DNA of 64,000 nt from CAWEHU01 sp963808965 (GCA_963808965.1 CAWEHU010000027.1:88443-152442), one strand, 5' to 3'. Numbered from the stretch's first letter, positions 30,279-39,007 are shown. Notes: a model not told the origin generated them from the letters alone. Translations and numbers: made by a program.

Positions 30279-31298
30279 ATGTTTTACGTCGGATTGGATG
30301 TGTCGGTCGGGCGCACGTCGATGTGCATTATGGATGCTATCGGCCAAGTAGTCCGCGAGCAGTCCGTAGCAAGTACACCGGAGGCAATCGCGATCGGTAT
30401 CAGGGCAACCGGAATGGAGGTTGAGCAAGTCGGCCTTGAGGCAGGCATAAATTCAGCTTGGATCGCGCGCGGGCTGCTGGACGCCAAGCTGCCGGTCATC
30501 GTCATTGACGCGACGCACGCGGCAGCGGCGCTGAAGACGGGTTTTCGCAACAAAACCGACAAGAACGATGCACGTGGCATTGCCGACCTCATGCGTGTGA
30601 ACAAGTTCCGCGCCGTGTGGGTAAAGTCACCTGCCGCACAGCGCAATCGCGCGCTTCTGACAGTGCGCGAGCAGCTACGCCGCCAATCGCTCGACACCCG
30701 CAACATTATCTGGTCCATTCTGCAGGTCGAAGGGCTGAAGCCGCCGAAGCTAGCAAGCCCCGCGTTCGACACACTGGTGGCGCGGTCGCTTGAGGACGAG
30801 GCGCTTGCGCCGCTGCTGCAGCCGCTTGTCGCAGTTGCCGAGCACCTCGATCAACAGGTGGCTGGGCTCGATAAGATGATTGCCACGCGTGCCAAGACCA
30901 GCGCGGTCTGCAGGCACCTTATGAAGGTCCCCGGTGTCGGACCACTTGTGGCGCTGACCTACGTGGCTGGCGTGGATGACCCCGCACGGTTTGGCAACTC
31001 CCGCAGTGTGGGAGCTCATTTTGGCCTCACGCCTCGACGGTTCCAATCGGGTGAGATGGACTGGTCCGGCGGGATCAGCCGCGCCGGAGATGCCAGCGTT
31101 CGACGAGCGCTGTATCAGGCGGCGAACGTCCTAATCCACCACAGTCGCGGCTGGTGCGCACTGAAATCCTGGGCGGTGCGCCTTGCCAAGCGTCGGGGGC
31201 TGGGCAAGGCCAAGGTTGCGCTAGCGCGCAAGCTGGCAGTGGTACTGCATAGGATCTGGACGACCGGCGACGACTACCGACTGAAGACCGCAGCATAG
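30279..31298 (+). CDS. IS110-family recombinase (IS1111 group)
   Basis: A 339-residue DEDD serine-type recombinase from ATG 30279, chosen for CAGGAGACGAAC just upstream over a GTG at 30255. The N-terminal RuvC-like domain has YVGLDVSVGRTSMCI with the first Asp, LEAGINSAW with the acidic second position and FRNKTDKNDARGIADL with the last two acidic residues. The C-terminal transposase_20 domain has MKVPGVGPLVALTYVAGVDDP, then GAHFGLTPRRFQSGE and ISRAGDASVRRALYQAA, which carries the catalytic-serine region of this family. The frame is intact, so the element may be active. Confidence 0.93.
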   Translation: MFYVGLDVSVGRTSMCIMDAIGQVVREQSVASTPEAIAIGIRATGMEVEQVGLEAGINSAWIARGLLDAKLPVIVIDATHAAAALKTGFRNKTDKNDARGIADLMRVNKFRAVWVKSPAAQRNRALLTVREQLRRQSLDTRNIIWSILQVEGLKPPKLASPAFDTLVARSLEDEALAPLLQPLVAVAEHLDQQVAGLDKMIATRAKTSAVCRHLMKVPGVGPLVALTYVAGVDDPARFGNSRSVGAHFGLTPRRFQSGEMDWSGGISRAGDASVRRALYQAANVLIHHSRGWCALKSWAVRLAKRRGLGKAKVALARKLAVVLHRIWTTGDDYRLKTAA

Positions 31299-31314
31299 TC
31301 GTTCAGACAAAGAT

Positions 31315-31500
31315 CGGCCGCGACTCAAACGCGGCCGGAGGGGTCCCCTTGGGGACGGGGTTGGAGTGAGTGCGATCTACTTCTTTGGCGGCCCGCGCCA
31401 GCTTGTGCGGGATTGCACGCCGCAAATAAGGAAGCACCCTCCAGCTCCTGCCCATACCCCATCCTGAGCCGGCCTTGCGCCGAGCTCGTAGAGAAGGCTG
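31315..31500 (+). ncRNA. candidate bridge RNA of the IS1111-type element
   Basis: Lies in the 3' noncoding end, where IS1111-group elements are known to encode bridge RNA. By eye: hairpin 31315-31337 (CGGCCGCG with CGCGGCCG), hairpin 31343-31356 (GTCCC with GGGAC), then two stem-closed internal loops. Loop 1: stem GTGCGATC/GATTGCAC (31370-31377, 31411-31418), inner hairpin GGCG/CGCC. Loop 2: outer CAGC/GCTG, inner GAGC/GCTC. Loop 2 guides match the element's own joined ends: TAGAGAAG (31489-31496) equals 31604-31611, and CCCATC (31458-31463) complements 30181-30186. Loop 1 guides pair with the occupied IS256 site. No transcript data, and no folding program was run. Confidence 0.6.
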
Positions 31501-31834
31501 CCCCCGGGGACATCATCAGCAGGACTTCGGTCTGCTGCAACTCATGCCGAACGATCACGTGATGCAGGAGATGCGATGTCGCAGTTGACGAACGGGACCC
31601 GGATAGAGAAGGAGGTGAAGCGGCGTGCCGATGTCGTCGGCATCTTCCCGAACGAAGGTGCGATCATCCGCCTCGTCGGCGCCGTGCTACTGGAAGCCAA
31701 CGACGAGTGGCTACTACAACACCGTTACATGCAAACCGAAGCGATGACCGAACTTACCCCGCCGCTGATCGAGGCTGAGCCCACCCAGATTTCCACCAAA
31801 GCCGCCTGATCCGTGGTCACTTCAGCTACACCAT

Positions 31835-31870
31835 AATTTCCACCACGTTGACGGACGTGACCACGCTTTG
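31835..31870 (+). repeat. right end of the IS256-family element: inverted repeat plus target duplication
   Basis: AATTTCCACCAC begins the right inverted repeat (31835-31862), the reverse complement of the left end at 20 of 28 positions. It is followed at once by ACGCTTTG (31863-31870), the second copy of the 8-bp target duplication. Confidence 0.8.
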
Positions 31871-32197
31871 TAAGGTGCCCGCTCGAGTGGCCCATTTGGA
31901 GCACTGCCCATGCCGCATGCGGTGCTCCGGTTGGACGGCGCGGGCTGGCACAGCTCGCCGCGGCTCAAGCTTCCGAGCAACATCTCGCTGCTGCCGCTGC
32001 CGCCGTATGCGCCGGATCTCAATCCAATGGAGAATGTATGGGAGTACATGCGAGGGAATTGGCTCAGTCATCGCGTGTGGGACGGCTGTGACGCGATTCT
32101 GGATGCCTGTCAGGCCGCCTGGAACGCGCTGATGCGCATGCCGGAGCAAATCGCTTCCATCACCCGGCGGGCTTGGGGCGAAGCAGTCACCCGATAG
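31871..32197 (+). pseudogene. C-terminal remnant of an IS630-family transposase
   Basis: From about 31910 the frame reads AVLRLDGAGWHSSPRLKLP, then LLPLPPYAPDLNPMENVWEY and GNWLSHRVW, the Asp and Glu ends of the IS630 DDE domain. It has a normal stop at 32197. The N-terminal two thirds are missing: the IS256 element abuts the fragment directly, and no IS630 sequence is seen on the far side of it. The fragment was therefore truncated before or during the IS256 event. Confidence 0.85.
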
Positions 32198-32237
32198 AGC
32201 GGTTGGTATCAGTAGATAGTAGCCACTTGACCGCGGC

Positions 32238-33544
32238 TTATGCGGCAACAGCGCCTTCAAGAGCGGCCGCTATCGCGAGGAGCCGGCGATCGGCGCCACG
32301 GCGTCCGATCAGCATCAGGCCAACAGGAAGCCCGGCGCTCGGCACGGGCAGGGAGATCGATGGGCAGTCGAGCAGGTTCGCGATACGCGGGTTGCGGAGT
32401 ACCAGACCGTTCATCCGGTGGAATCCTGCATCGTCACGCACCGAGGAGAGCGGCGGAGCCAGGATCGGGCAGGTCGGCAGGACATAAGCCTCATCCGCCC
32501 TCAGGGCCTGCTCGAAGGCCGCGATCGCCGCGGCGCGCCGGCGGACCATGCGAACATAGCTCACCCCCGAGACGCCGGCGCCGAGTTCGATCCGGGCGCG
32601 GGTCTTCGGGTCCACCCCGTCCAGGTTCTCGACTCCGAGGTCGCGCAAGGTGGCCCCGACTTCGATCGAGGGAAATCCGCCGATCGCATCGATCTCTGCC
32701 AGCCTGTCGAGGATCGGCTCGAGACTGCCGTCCTCGACGGCAAAACCGGCGTGCCGAAGAGCTTCGAGCCCCGCCTCGAACGCTTCCTGGACGGCCGGCT
32801 CGGTGTCCGCGAACAGACGCCCGCGCGCAACGATCAGACGAGCGGGAGGCACAGGAGCGAGGGGGGCGGGTTCCGCGCCCGCCATCACGGCATCGGCGAG
32901 CGCGCAATCGGCGACGGTCAGGGCGATCGGGCCGATCGTGTCGAGGCTCGATGACAGGGAGAAGGCGCCGGCGGTCGGGAATGCGGCCGGCGGTCGGCTT
33001 GAACCCGACCGCGCCCGACAAAGCAGCCGGGATGCGAGTGGAGCCGCCGGTGTCGCTGCCGATCGCGATTTCGGCCATGCCTTCGACCACGGAGACAACG
33101 GCGCCCGAGGAGGACCCGCCCGGGACTCGGGTGCGGTCGCGCGGATTGCCCGGCTCTGGATCGTGGGGATTGGTGCCGAGGCCCGAGAAGGCGAACTCCG
33201 TCATCTGAGTCTTGCCGATGATGACGGCGCCGGCCTCTCGCAGACGCACGAGGACGGGTGCGTCCGACGGCGGCGGGAGGCCGGCGGCGCAATAGCGCGG
33301 AGCCCGCGCTGGTCGGCTCGCCTGCGAGATCGAAGAGGGCCTTGATCGAAACGATGCGGCCGTCGAGCGGACCGCGCATTGTGCCCGCCGCGCGCCGCCG
33401 ATCAGACGCTTCCGCCTCCCGGCGGGCGGACTCCTCATACACCGCCGTGAAGACTTTGCTGCCTTCGTGCTCGGGCGAGCGAATGCGTGCGAGGGCCTCT
33501 TCCAGTCGCGACGTGGCGTCGGGGCGGCGGTTCGGATTGGTCAT
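32238..33544 (-). CDS. amidase signature family enzyme (two frameshifts)
   Basis: Amidase-signature hydrolase of about 430 residues after joining frames at about 33290 and 32985. The catalytic Lys is in GRIVSIKALFDLAG. The Ser cis/trans pair lies in the Gly/Ser-rich stretch PGGSSSGAVVSVVEGMAEIA and in GSDTGGSTRIPAALSGAVG. The C-terminus ends with CPSISLPVPSAGLPVGLMLIG, typical of the family. It hydrolyses an amide or imide to acid and ammonia. It is the last gene of the HpaB-type operon, 25 bp after the DUF2848 gene, a pair often seen together. The specific substrate is unknown. Confidence 0.85.
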
Positions 33545-33569
33545 CGGACGGGCCTTTTGTTTTGTCCGG

Positions 33570-34250
33570 CTACGAGATGACCGGCAGGACGTCGATGTCG
33601 TAGGCGTGGCGGAGCGCGCGGCCGAGCACTGGGTCCTCGAGCTCCATCTCGAAGCGCGTGCCGGGTCGGATTCCGCCGATCGTCCCCGGCGTACCGCAGA
33701 ACATCGCCGTGCCGGGAGGCAACGTATCGGCGTCGGTGTGCTTGCGGATCAGATCGCGCGGTGTGCGGAGCGCCGTGAGGGGACCTTGCTGATAGAGCAC
33801 GCGCGCCCCGTCGATCACCGCGAATGATCGCAGGACCAGTTGGTCCCAATGCGGCTCGACCTCGTCATAGGACCAGAGGTCGCGCCCGACCGGCTTTCCA
33901 CAGAGCTGCTTCGACAGGGCAATGCCGATGGCCTCGGCCTTCCGGTCGGTGTGGTCGGAGCCGAGCCCGACCCAGAGTCCGTCCGCGAGCGAGACGATGA
34001 CGGGCTCGACCTCGCCGGAGCTGTCCGGCCCGAGTACGGAGAGGCGCTCGGCCTGGGTAAGGGTGGAGGCAGCAACCCGGTAGTAAACCGGCGTCGTCGA
34101 AGGCCGCGGGATGCCGAGGGCAGCAAGCTCCTCGATATGGTGCTCGATCGCGACGGCATCCCGGCCGGCCCAGCCCGCAATAATCAGTTGGTCGATCGCG
34201 ACCGCGATGTGGTCCCCGCGGCCCTTGGCCTGTCGATTGAACGTCAACAT
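33570..34250 (-). CDS. DUF2848-family protein
   Basis: A 226-residue protein from ATG 34250, preceded by GGAAGGAGAAAACC. It resembles DUF2848 proteins, which share the FAH-like C-terminal pattern: VGLGSDHTDRKAEAIG, KPVGRDLWSYDEVEPHWDQL, and PPGTAMFCGTPGTIGGIRPG. The FAH-type fold suggests a metal-dependent hydrolase or decarboxylase of a dicarbonyl acid. Its start overlaps the end of the MFS gene by 7 bp, and the amidase follows. No characterised function that I can name. Confidence 0.75.
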   Translation of the reverse strand: MLTFNRQAKGRGDHIAVAIDQLIIAGWAGRDAVAIEHHIEELAALGIPRPSTTPVYYRVAASTLTQAERLSVLGPDSSGEVEPVIVSLADGLWVGLGSDHTDRKAEAIGIALSKQLCGKPVGRDLWSYDEVEPHWDQLVLRSFAVIDGARVLYQQGPLTALRTPRDLIRKHTDADTLPPGTAMFCGTPGTIGGIRPGTRFEMELEDPVLGRALRHAYDIDVLPVIS

Positions 34251-35599
34251 GGTTTTCTCCTTCCGGAAGGGGCGGTCAGGGGACCGAGGAATTCGCGGTC
34301 CTCGAAGGAACGGCGATCCGGCCGAAACCGAAGAGAAGCGCCAGCGGCCAGAAGCTCGAAACCGGCCACGATATAGAGGCCGGAGGTCGAGGAGCCCGTG
34401 AGCTGGGTCGAGAGGCCGATCGTATAGGGGGCGGCGAAACCTGCCAGGTTGCCGATCGAGTTGATGACAGCGATTCCGCCGGCCGCCGCCGTGCCGGCCA
34501 GGAAGGTCTGCGGCATCGACCAGAAGACCGGGAAGGCAGCCAGGATGCCGATGGCGGCGACCGTTAGGGCGACGAACGCCGCCGGTGCGTTGCCGATCAG
34601 GGCGCCGGTGGCGGCAAGGCCGATCGCGGCGACCAGGGCCGCAATGGCGCAATGCAGGCGCATCTCGCCGGTCTTGTCCGAATGATTGCCGTTCCAGACC
34701 ATGGCGATCGTGCCGGCCAGGAAGGGGATCGCGGCCAGAAGACCGATCGTGAAATTTCCCTGCACGCCGATTTCCTTGATGATCGACGGCGTCCAGAAGG
34801 CGATGGTGGCGTTGCCGCTGACGATGCAGAAATAGAGCACCGTGCAGAGCCAGACGTTGGAGTCGGCGAGCGCAGCCTTGAAACTATGCTCCCTGGCTTG
34901 GGCCTTTGTCTCCTCTGCGAGCCGGAAACTCATGGCTGCTGCCATGTCGGGGTCGAGCCAGGACGCGTTCTTTGGGCGATCCGGCAGGAAGGCCAGGACG
35001 GCGAGCCCAGCCAGGATCGATGGGATACCCTCCAGGATGAACAGCCACTGCCAGTTCGCCATCCCATGAACGCCGCCCATGGTGCTCATGATCCAGCCGG
35101 CTATCGGATTGCCGATCACGCCTGCGATCGCGAAAGATGTCATGAAAAGCCCGTTGATGCGCGACCGCCGCTCGGACGGGAACCAATAAGTGAGGTAGAG
35201 CACGACCCCGGGGAAGAAGCCGGCCTCGAACGCCCCGAGCAGGAACCGCAGGACGTAGAAGGCCCATTCCGACTTTACCCAGGCCATCAGGATCGAGGTG
35301 ATGCCCCATAGGATGGTGATGCGGGCGAGCGTTTTCTTGGCGCCGATCTTCTCGAGGAGGAGATTGCTCGGCACCTCGCACAAGAAGTAGCCGACGAAGA
35401 AGATGCCCGCCCCGAGGCCATACGCGGCCTCGCTGAGCTTCAGATCCGACAGCATCGAGAGCTTGGCGAAGCCGACATTGACCCGGTCGATCCAGGCCAG
35501 CACGAACAGGAAGACGAGGAACGGGATCAGGCGCCAAGTCGCCCGCCGGAAGCCCTCGTCATGCAATCGGGCCTGATCGTTCAGAGACTCATTCGTCAT
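34244..35599 (-). CDS. MFS transporter, anion:cation symporter (ACS) type
   Basis: A 451-residue, 12-helix transporter. LVFLFVLAWIDRVNVGFAKL in helix 1, GYFLCEVPSNLLLEKIGAKK and GFFPGVVLYLTYWFPSERRSR are hallmarks of the ACS group (phthalate, tartrate and 4-hydroxyphenylacetate permeases). In this operon it likely imports the aromatic or amide substrate. It is coupled to DUF2848 downstream by overlap. Frame intact. Confidence 0.88.
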   Translation of the reverse strand: MTNESLNDQARLHDEGFRRATWRLIPFLVFLFVLAWIDRVNVGFAKLSMLSDLKLSEAAYGLGAGIFFVGYFLCEVPSNLLLEKIGAKKTLARITILWGITSILMAWVKSEWAFYVLRFLLGAFEAGFFPGVVLYLTYWFPSERRSRINGLFMTSFAIAGVIGNPIAGWIMSTMGGVHGMANWQWLFILEGIPSILAGLAVLAFLPDRPKNASWLDPDMAAAMSFRLAEETKAQAREHSFKAALADSNVWLCTVLYFCIVSGNATIAFWTPSIIKEIGVQGNFTIGLLAAIPFLAGTIAMVWNGNHSDKTGEMRLHCAIAALVAAIGLAATGALIGNAPAAFVALTVAAIGILAAFPVFWSMPQTFLAGTAAAGGIAVINSIGNLAGFAAPYTIGLSTQLTGSSTSGLYIVAGFELLAAGASLRFRPDRRSFEDREFLGPLTAPSGRRKPC

Positions 35600-35769
35600 G
35601 GTTGCATCTTCCCTTCAGGCATGCGGGATCGGTCGCGAGGACGAGCGCGCCGCATGTCCATCTTGTGCGAAGGCCCGGCCGTCCTTGGCGTCGCGAAGCC
35701 GGGCCGCAGACTCGGCTGAGCCGGTCGCGGCCCGATCGCTGCATGGGGCGGTTCGCGGCAAGCCACGAG

Positions 35770-37029
35770 TTATTGCTTGTTGACGAGCGGACAGTCGCTC
35801 TCCGACAGCGGCCGGGCCGCTTGCTCGGCCGGCACGGTCGCCACGAGTTTGTAATAATCCCACGGCCCCTTTGACTCCGATGGCTTCTTCACCTCGAACA
35901 GATAGAAGTCGCGGAGCACGCGACCGTCCTCACGGATTCTGCCGTTCTTGGTCATGAAGTCATTGATCGGCATCTCGCGCATTTTCTTGGCGACGGCTAG
36001 CGGCTCGTCAGTGCCAGCCGCTTTGACAGCACTGAGATAGTGCAGCACGGCCGTGTACACGCCCGCCTGTGGCATCGTTGGCATGCGCTTCACTTTCTCG
36101 AAGAAGCGCTTCGACCAGGCGCGCGCCTCGTCGTTCATATCCCAGTAAAAGGACGCGGCCAGCTGCAACCCCTGCGCGCTGTCGAGCCCAAGACTATGCA
36201 CGTCGGTAAGGAAGACCATGACCCCGACCGGCTTCTGGCCGGCCTCAAACAGACCGAACCCCTGCGCCTCTTTGATCGAGTTGATGAGGTCTCCGCCGGC
36301 GTTCGCGAAAGCGACCACTTTGGCCTTCGACTGCTGCGCTTGGAGAACGTAGGAGGAGAAGTCGGACGTGTTAAGGGGGTGCTTCACTGATCCGACGACC
36401 TTGCCGCCGCTTTCCTTCACGGCCTCTGCGGTATCGCGTTCAAGCGCATGGCCAAGCGCGTAATCGACGGTCAAGAAGAACCAACTGTCCCCGCCCCGCT
36501 TCACGACCGCCGGGCCAATGCTGCGCGCGAGAGCATAGGAATCAAATGCCCAATGGATGCCGTTCGGCGAACAAGCCTTGCCGGTGAGATCCGACACCGC
36601 TGCCGAGGAGAAGATCACCAGCTTGTTCTTTTCCTTGGTGACCTGCTGGATCGCGAGCGCGACCCCGGAGTTCGGGATGTCGAGAATCACATCGACCTTA
36701 TCGATGTCGTACCATTTGCGCGCCAGCGCCGCGCCGATGTCGGGCTTGTTCTGATGATCGCCGGCAATAACCTCGATCGGCTTGCCAAGCACGGTGCCGC
36801 CAAAATCCGCGACGGCCATGCGCGCGGCCTCGACCGAGCCGGGTCCTGCCAGATCGGCAAAGAGACCGGACTGGTCGTTCAGGATTCCGATCTTCACCAC
36901 ATCGTCGGAAACCTGAGCTTCCGCCGGGAGCGAGGCGCTCAGCACGCCCGCGAGCAAGGCCGCCCCCGCTATCCTTAGATTACGTCCAATCACAGTATCA
37001 TTCCTGCTGCTGCCGCCATTGGCGGACAA
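35770..37029 (-). CDS. LivJ-like periplasmic binding protein without its own ABC permease
   Basis: A 419-residue type I binding protein. Signal peptide near residues 15-38 (IAGAALLAGVLSASLPAEAQ). The ligand domain starts VVKIGILNDQSGLFADLAGPGSVEAARMAVADFGG and contains AGDHQNKPDIGAALARKWYD and ILDIPNSGVALAI. The same three segments recur in the binding protein at 41.9-43.1 kb, so the two are paralogs. No LivHMGF-type genes are next to either. It may serve the livHMGF at 13-17 kb, or signal or chaperone rather than transport. Embedded in the HpaB operon. Confidence 0.85.
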   Translation of the reverse strand: MSANGGSSRNDTVIGRNLRIAGAALLAGVLSASLPAEAQVSDDVVKIGILNDQSGLFADLAGPGSVEAARMAVADFGGTVLGKPIEVIAGDHQNKPDIGAALARKWYDIDKVDVILDIPNSGVALAIQQVTKEKNKLVIFSSAAVSDLTGKACSPNGIHWAFDSYALARSIGPAVVKRGGDSWFFLTVDYALGHALERDTAEAVKESGGKVVGSVKHPLNTSDFSSYVLQAQQSKAKVVAFANAGGDLINSIKEAQGFGLFEAGQKPVGVMVFLTDVHSLGLDSAQGLQLAASFYWDMNDEARAWSKRFFEKVKRMPTMPQAGVYTAVLHYLSAVKAAGTDEPLAVAKKMREMPINDFMTKNGRIREDGRVLRDFYLFEVKKPSESKGPWDYYKLVATVPAEQAARPLSESDCPLVNKQ

Positions 37030-37083
37030 ATGGGTTGCCTGTAGCGCTTCGCGCGAGAATTGAAGCGCTACAGGTCGAGGAGC

Positions 37084-37464
37084 TCAGATCGGGTCGTAGT
37101 AATGCGTCTCTAGGAGCACGCAGCCGCCCTCCGACTTGAAGGGGCCGTGCACGGCTCCGGGCGGTCGCACCGCGTAGGTGTTCGGGCGGAAGGGGACGCC
37201 CCCGCGGCCATCCGCGTCGTTTCCGACGGTAAGGTCTCCGCTGACGAGATACACCTCCTCCCAGTAATCGTGCACGAAAGGCGCTGTTGTGTAGGCGCCT
37301 GGCTGGAAGCGGAGCAGCCGGGTGCGGCCGCCGCGCTTGCTCGCCTCGTCGAGCGCGCCTGCCAGCACCTTCTGCTCGATCCCAGGCGGGTAGCCGGGAG
37401 GAACCTCCCACCCCGTGGTCATGTCCACGGCGTGGAACTCTTTATGCTCTTTGTTTACGGGCAT
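37084..37464 (-). CDS. small cupin-domain protein
   Basis: A 126-residue single cupin. Motif 1 reads FVHDYWEEVYLVSGDLTVG (the His and Glu ligands of the cupin metal site are partly kept) and motif 2 reads PNTYAVRPPGAVHGPFKSEGG. Small cupins beside hydroxylases often act as ring-cleavage or isomerase accessory enzymes, or as metal-binding stabilisers. Which applies here cannot be told. It lies between the HpaB-type gene and the binding protein on the same strand. Confidence 0.75.
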   Translation of the reverse strand: MPVNKEHKEFHAVDMTTGWEVPPGYPPGIEQKVLAGALDEASKRGGRTRLLRFQPGAYTTAPFVHDYWEEVYLVSGDLTVGNDADGRGGVPFRPNTYAVRPPGAVHGPFKSEGGCVLLETHYYDPI

Positions 37465-37500
37465 GGTCGTCTCCTGAAGTTGAGAACGGGGTGGTAGTGG

Positions 37501-38976
37501 TCACTCGGCGGCCTGCGGAAGCTCGTCCTCGAGCTGGTAGCTGGACAGCATCCGATCGACCAAGTCGGTGGCGGCCGACCAGTCATAGGTCCGGAACGAG
37601 TGCCCCTTGGTCACGAAGGTCGCGCCGGCATAGAACATTTCGTACTGCGTATGACGAGAGGCGAACTCCGAGCCAACCGCGTCCCAGGCGAGCTTGAAGA
37701 ACTTGACCCGATCCGTGGGTTCGGCGATCGGAGACTGTTGCGTTTTCCCGATCAGTTCCGCGAGTTCGGGGTTGCCGAAATCCTTGACCGACGATGGCAG
37801 CATGATCATGCCCCCGCCGGCGAGCTCGCGCAGTGTCGTCATGATTTTCGGGTAGAGATGCTGTGTCAGCGCCTGCGCCGCATAGACGGTGTTGGTATCG
37901 GGGACGAAATAGGGTCCGCGCTGCACGCCTTTGGCTTCCGTCGCGGCAACCAAGGAGTCCACCATGACCGCTTCAGCCGCGAGCATCCCGAGCATTTCGC
38001 GGATCGGCGGGAACTTCGTGATCCCGTTGACGTCGGCGATTCGCCGGGCGATCCCCACCAGGAACCGCAATTTCACCGACAGGCGGATCATGGCCTGATA
38101 GTTCTGGTACACGTGCGTCGGCGCCGCGAAGAACTGCTTCTGGCACATCTCGACGTTATCGACGATGAAGACGCGATCCCACGGCACCTTGACGTCATCG
38201 AAGTAGAGCACGGCGTCGTTCTCGTCGAACCGGCTGGCCAGCGGATTGTCGAAAACAAACGGCGAGTTCTGCTCGTAGGATTTGCGGGAGAGGATCTTCA
38301 GCCCTTTCGCGTTCATCGGAATGGCGAAGGAGACCGCGTATTTCTCCTCCCCCGGCTGGAGCGGCTGAATGCAGGTGACGAATACCTCGTTTGCCATGAT
38401 GCCGCCCGTCGCGAGCATCTTGGCGCCACGGATCGTGATCCCCTCGCGGTCGCGATCGACCACGCCGGCGGTCAGGAACTCGTTCTTCTGCTGACCCGCC
38501 CCCTTCGAGCGGTCGGCCTGCGGGTTGACGATAACGTAGGTAAGATAGAGATCGTTATCGCGCGCGTAGCGGTAGTAGTCCGCGAGTGCGCGGGCCCGCG
38601 CCGGGTCATAGGCTTCGAATACGTCGAGGCCCATATACATACCGGAGATGCAGGATGACACGTGGTCTGGGGATCGGCCCAGGAACCCGCCATGCAACGA
38701 ATTCGAGGCTTCGATTGCCTTCCGCCGTGTGACGAGGTCCTCGTAGCTGCGGGGCAGCTGCCAATTGCGGTTCGCCCGCTGGCCGCTGTCCTCCGCGACG
38801 AAGGTCATCAGCTCCCGGTTCTCGGGTGCGCTCTGGAAGTCGAAGAGCCTGCCCACGGATTGGACCGCGTTCCGGTACGCCGGGTGGGTGGTGACGTCGG
38901 TAACGCGCTCCCCATTGATATAAACGGCACGGCCGTCGCGCAGGGATGCGGTGTGCTGCGCTCCATTTTTGATCAT
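37501..38976 (-). CDS. HpaB-type FADH2-dependent aromatic monooxygenase, oxygenase component
   Basis: A 491-residue member of the 4-hydroxyphenylacetate 3-monooxygenase/HpaB family. Recognisable parts are GMYMGLDVFEAYDPARARALADYYR, YVIVNPQADRSKG, VRGAKMLATGG-like IRGAKMLATGGIMANEVFV, YFDDVKVPWDRVFIVDNV and ELAGGGMIMLPSSVKDF. The enzyme uses FADH2 from a separate reductase, here the gene just upstream in the operon, to hydroxylate a phenolic ring. The exact phenol is unknown: the family also includes chlorophenol and pyoluteorin-type hydroxylases. Frame intact. Confidence 0.88.
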   Translation of the reverse strand: MIKNGAQHTASLRDGRAVYINGERVTDVTTHPAYRNAVQSVGRLFDFQSAPENRELMTFVAEDSGQRANRNWQLPRSYEDLVTRRKAIEASNSLHGGFLGRSPDHVSSCISGMYMGLDVFEAYDPARARALADYYRYARDNDLYLTYVIVNPQADRSKGAGQQKNEFLTAGVVDRDREGITIRGAKMLATGGIMANEVFVTCIQPLQPGEEKYAVSFAIPMNAKGLKILSRKSYEQNSPFVFDNPLASRFDENDAVLYFDDVKVPWDRVFIVDNVEMCQKQFFAAPTHVYQNYQAMIRLSVKLRFLVGIARRIADVNGITKFPPIREMLGMLAAEAVMVDSLVAATEAKGVQRGPYFVPDTNTVYAAQALTQHLYPKIMTTLRELAGGGMIMLPSSVKDFGNPELAELIGKTQQSPIAEPTDRVKFFKLAWDAVGSEFASRHTQYEMFYAGATFVTKGHSFRTYDWSAATDLVDRMLSSYQLEDELPQAAE

Positions 38977-39007
38977 CGTTCTAGCTTCCTTGTTTGGTTT
39001 GAGCGGT

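Larger units (their letters stand above)
30182..31611 (+). mobile_element. IS1111-group (IS110 family) insertion sequence, apparently intact
   Basis: The limits are set by the uninterrupted IS256 reading frame: GAACAAG on the left and GAGGTGAAG on the right rejoin without gain or loss, giving 1,430 bp. No target duplication is needed beyond the shared AAG. Subterminal inverted repeats TATCCGGG (30188-30195) and CCCGGATA (31598-31605) each lie six bases from an end, a mark of the IS1111 group. A 97-bp left and a 313-bp right noncoding end flank one intact recombinase gene. Confidence 0.88.
29171..31809 (+). pseudogene. IS256-family transposase, interrupted
   Basis: The N-terminal part is 29171-30181 (337 codons) and the C-terminal part is 31612-31809. 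Rejoined they give about 402 residues, the normal length. Mutator-type DDE features: the first Asp in YLWLDATYLKQREGG, the second in KLVISDAHEGLKAAI and the Glu in STNPLERLNK. The second half begins EVKRRADVVGIFPNEGAIIR, exactly the residues that follow ERLNK in this family, so the join is certain. The break comes from the IS1111-type insertion between the Lys of NK and the Glu of EVKRR. Confidence 0.9.
29052..31862 (+). mobile_element. IS256-family insertion sequence, split by an IS1111-type element
   Basis: Bounded by 28-bp imperfect inverted repeats (29052-29079 and 31835-31862) and an 8-bp target duplication. The total is 2,811 bp. Removing the nested 1,430-bp element leaves about 1,380 bp, the normal size of an IS256-family element. 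It carries one transposase gene, now cut in two, so it can no longer move by itself. It lies just upstream of an IS630 remnant. Confidence 0.85.

Noticed and set aside
31551..31564. Palindrome ATCACGTGAT in the IS1111-type right end as a regulator site
   Set aside because: It lies inside the element's noncoding RNA region and may simply be a hairpin. No matching second site or regulator.
31576..31809. Stand-alone 77-residue transposase-like gene
   Set aside because: Its first 12 residues come from the IS1111-type end and the rest is the severed C-terminus of the IS256 transposase, so it is not an independent gene.
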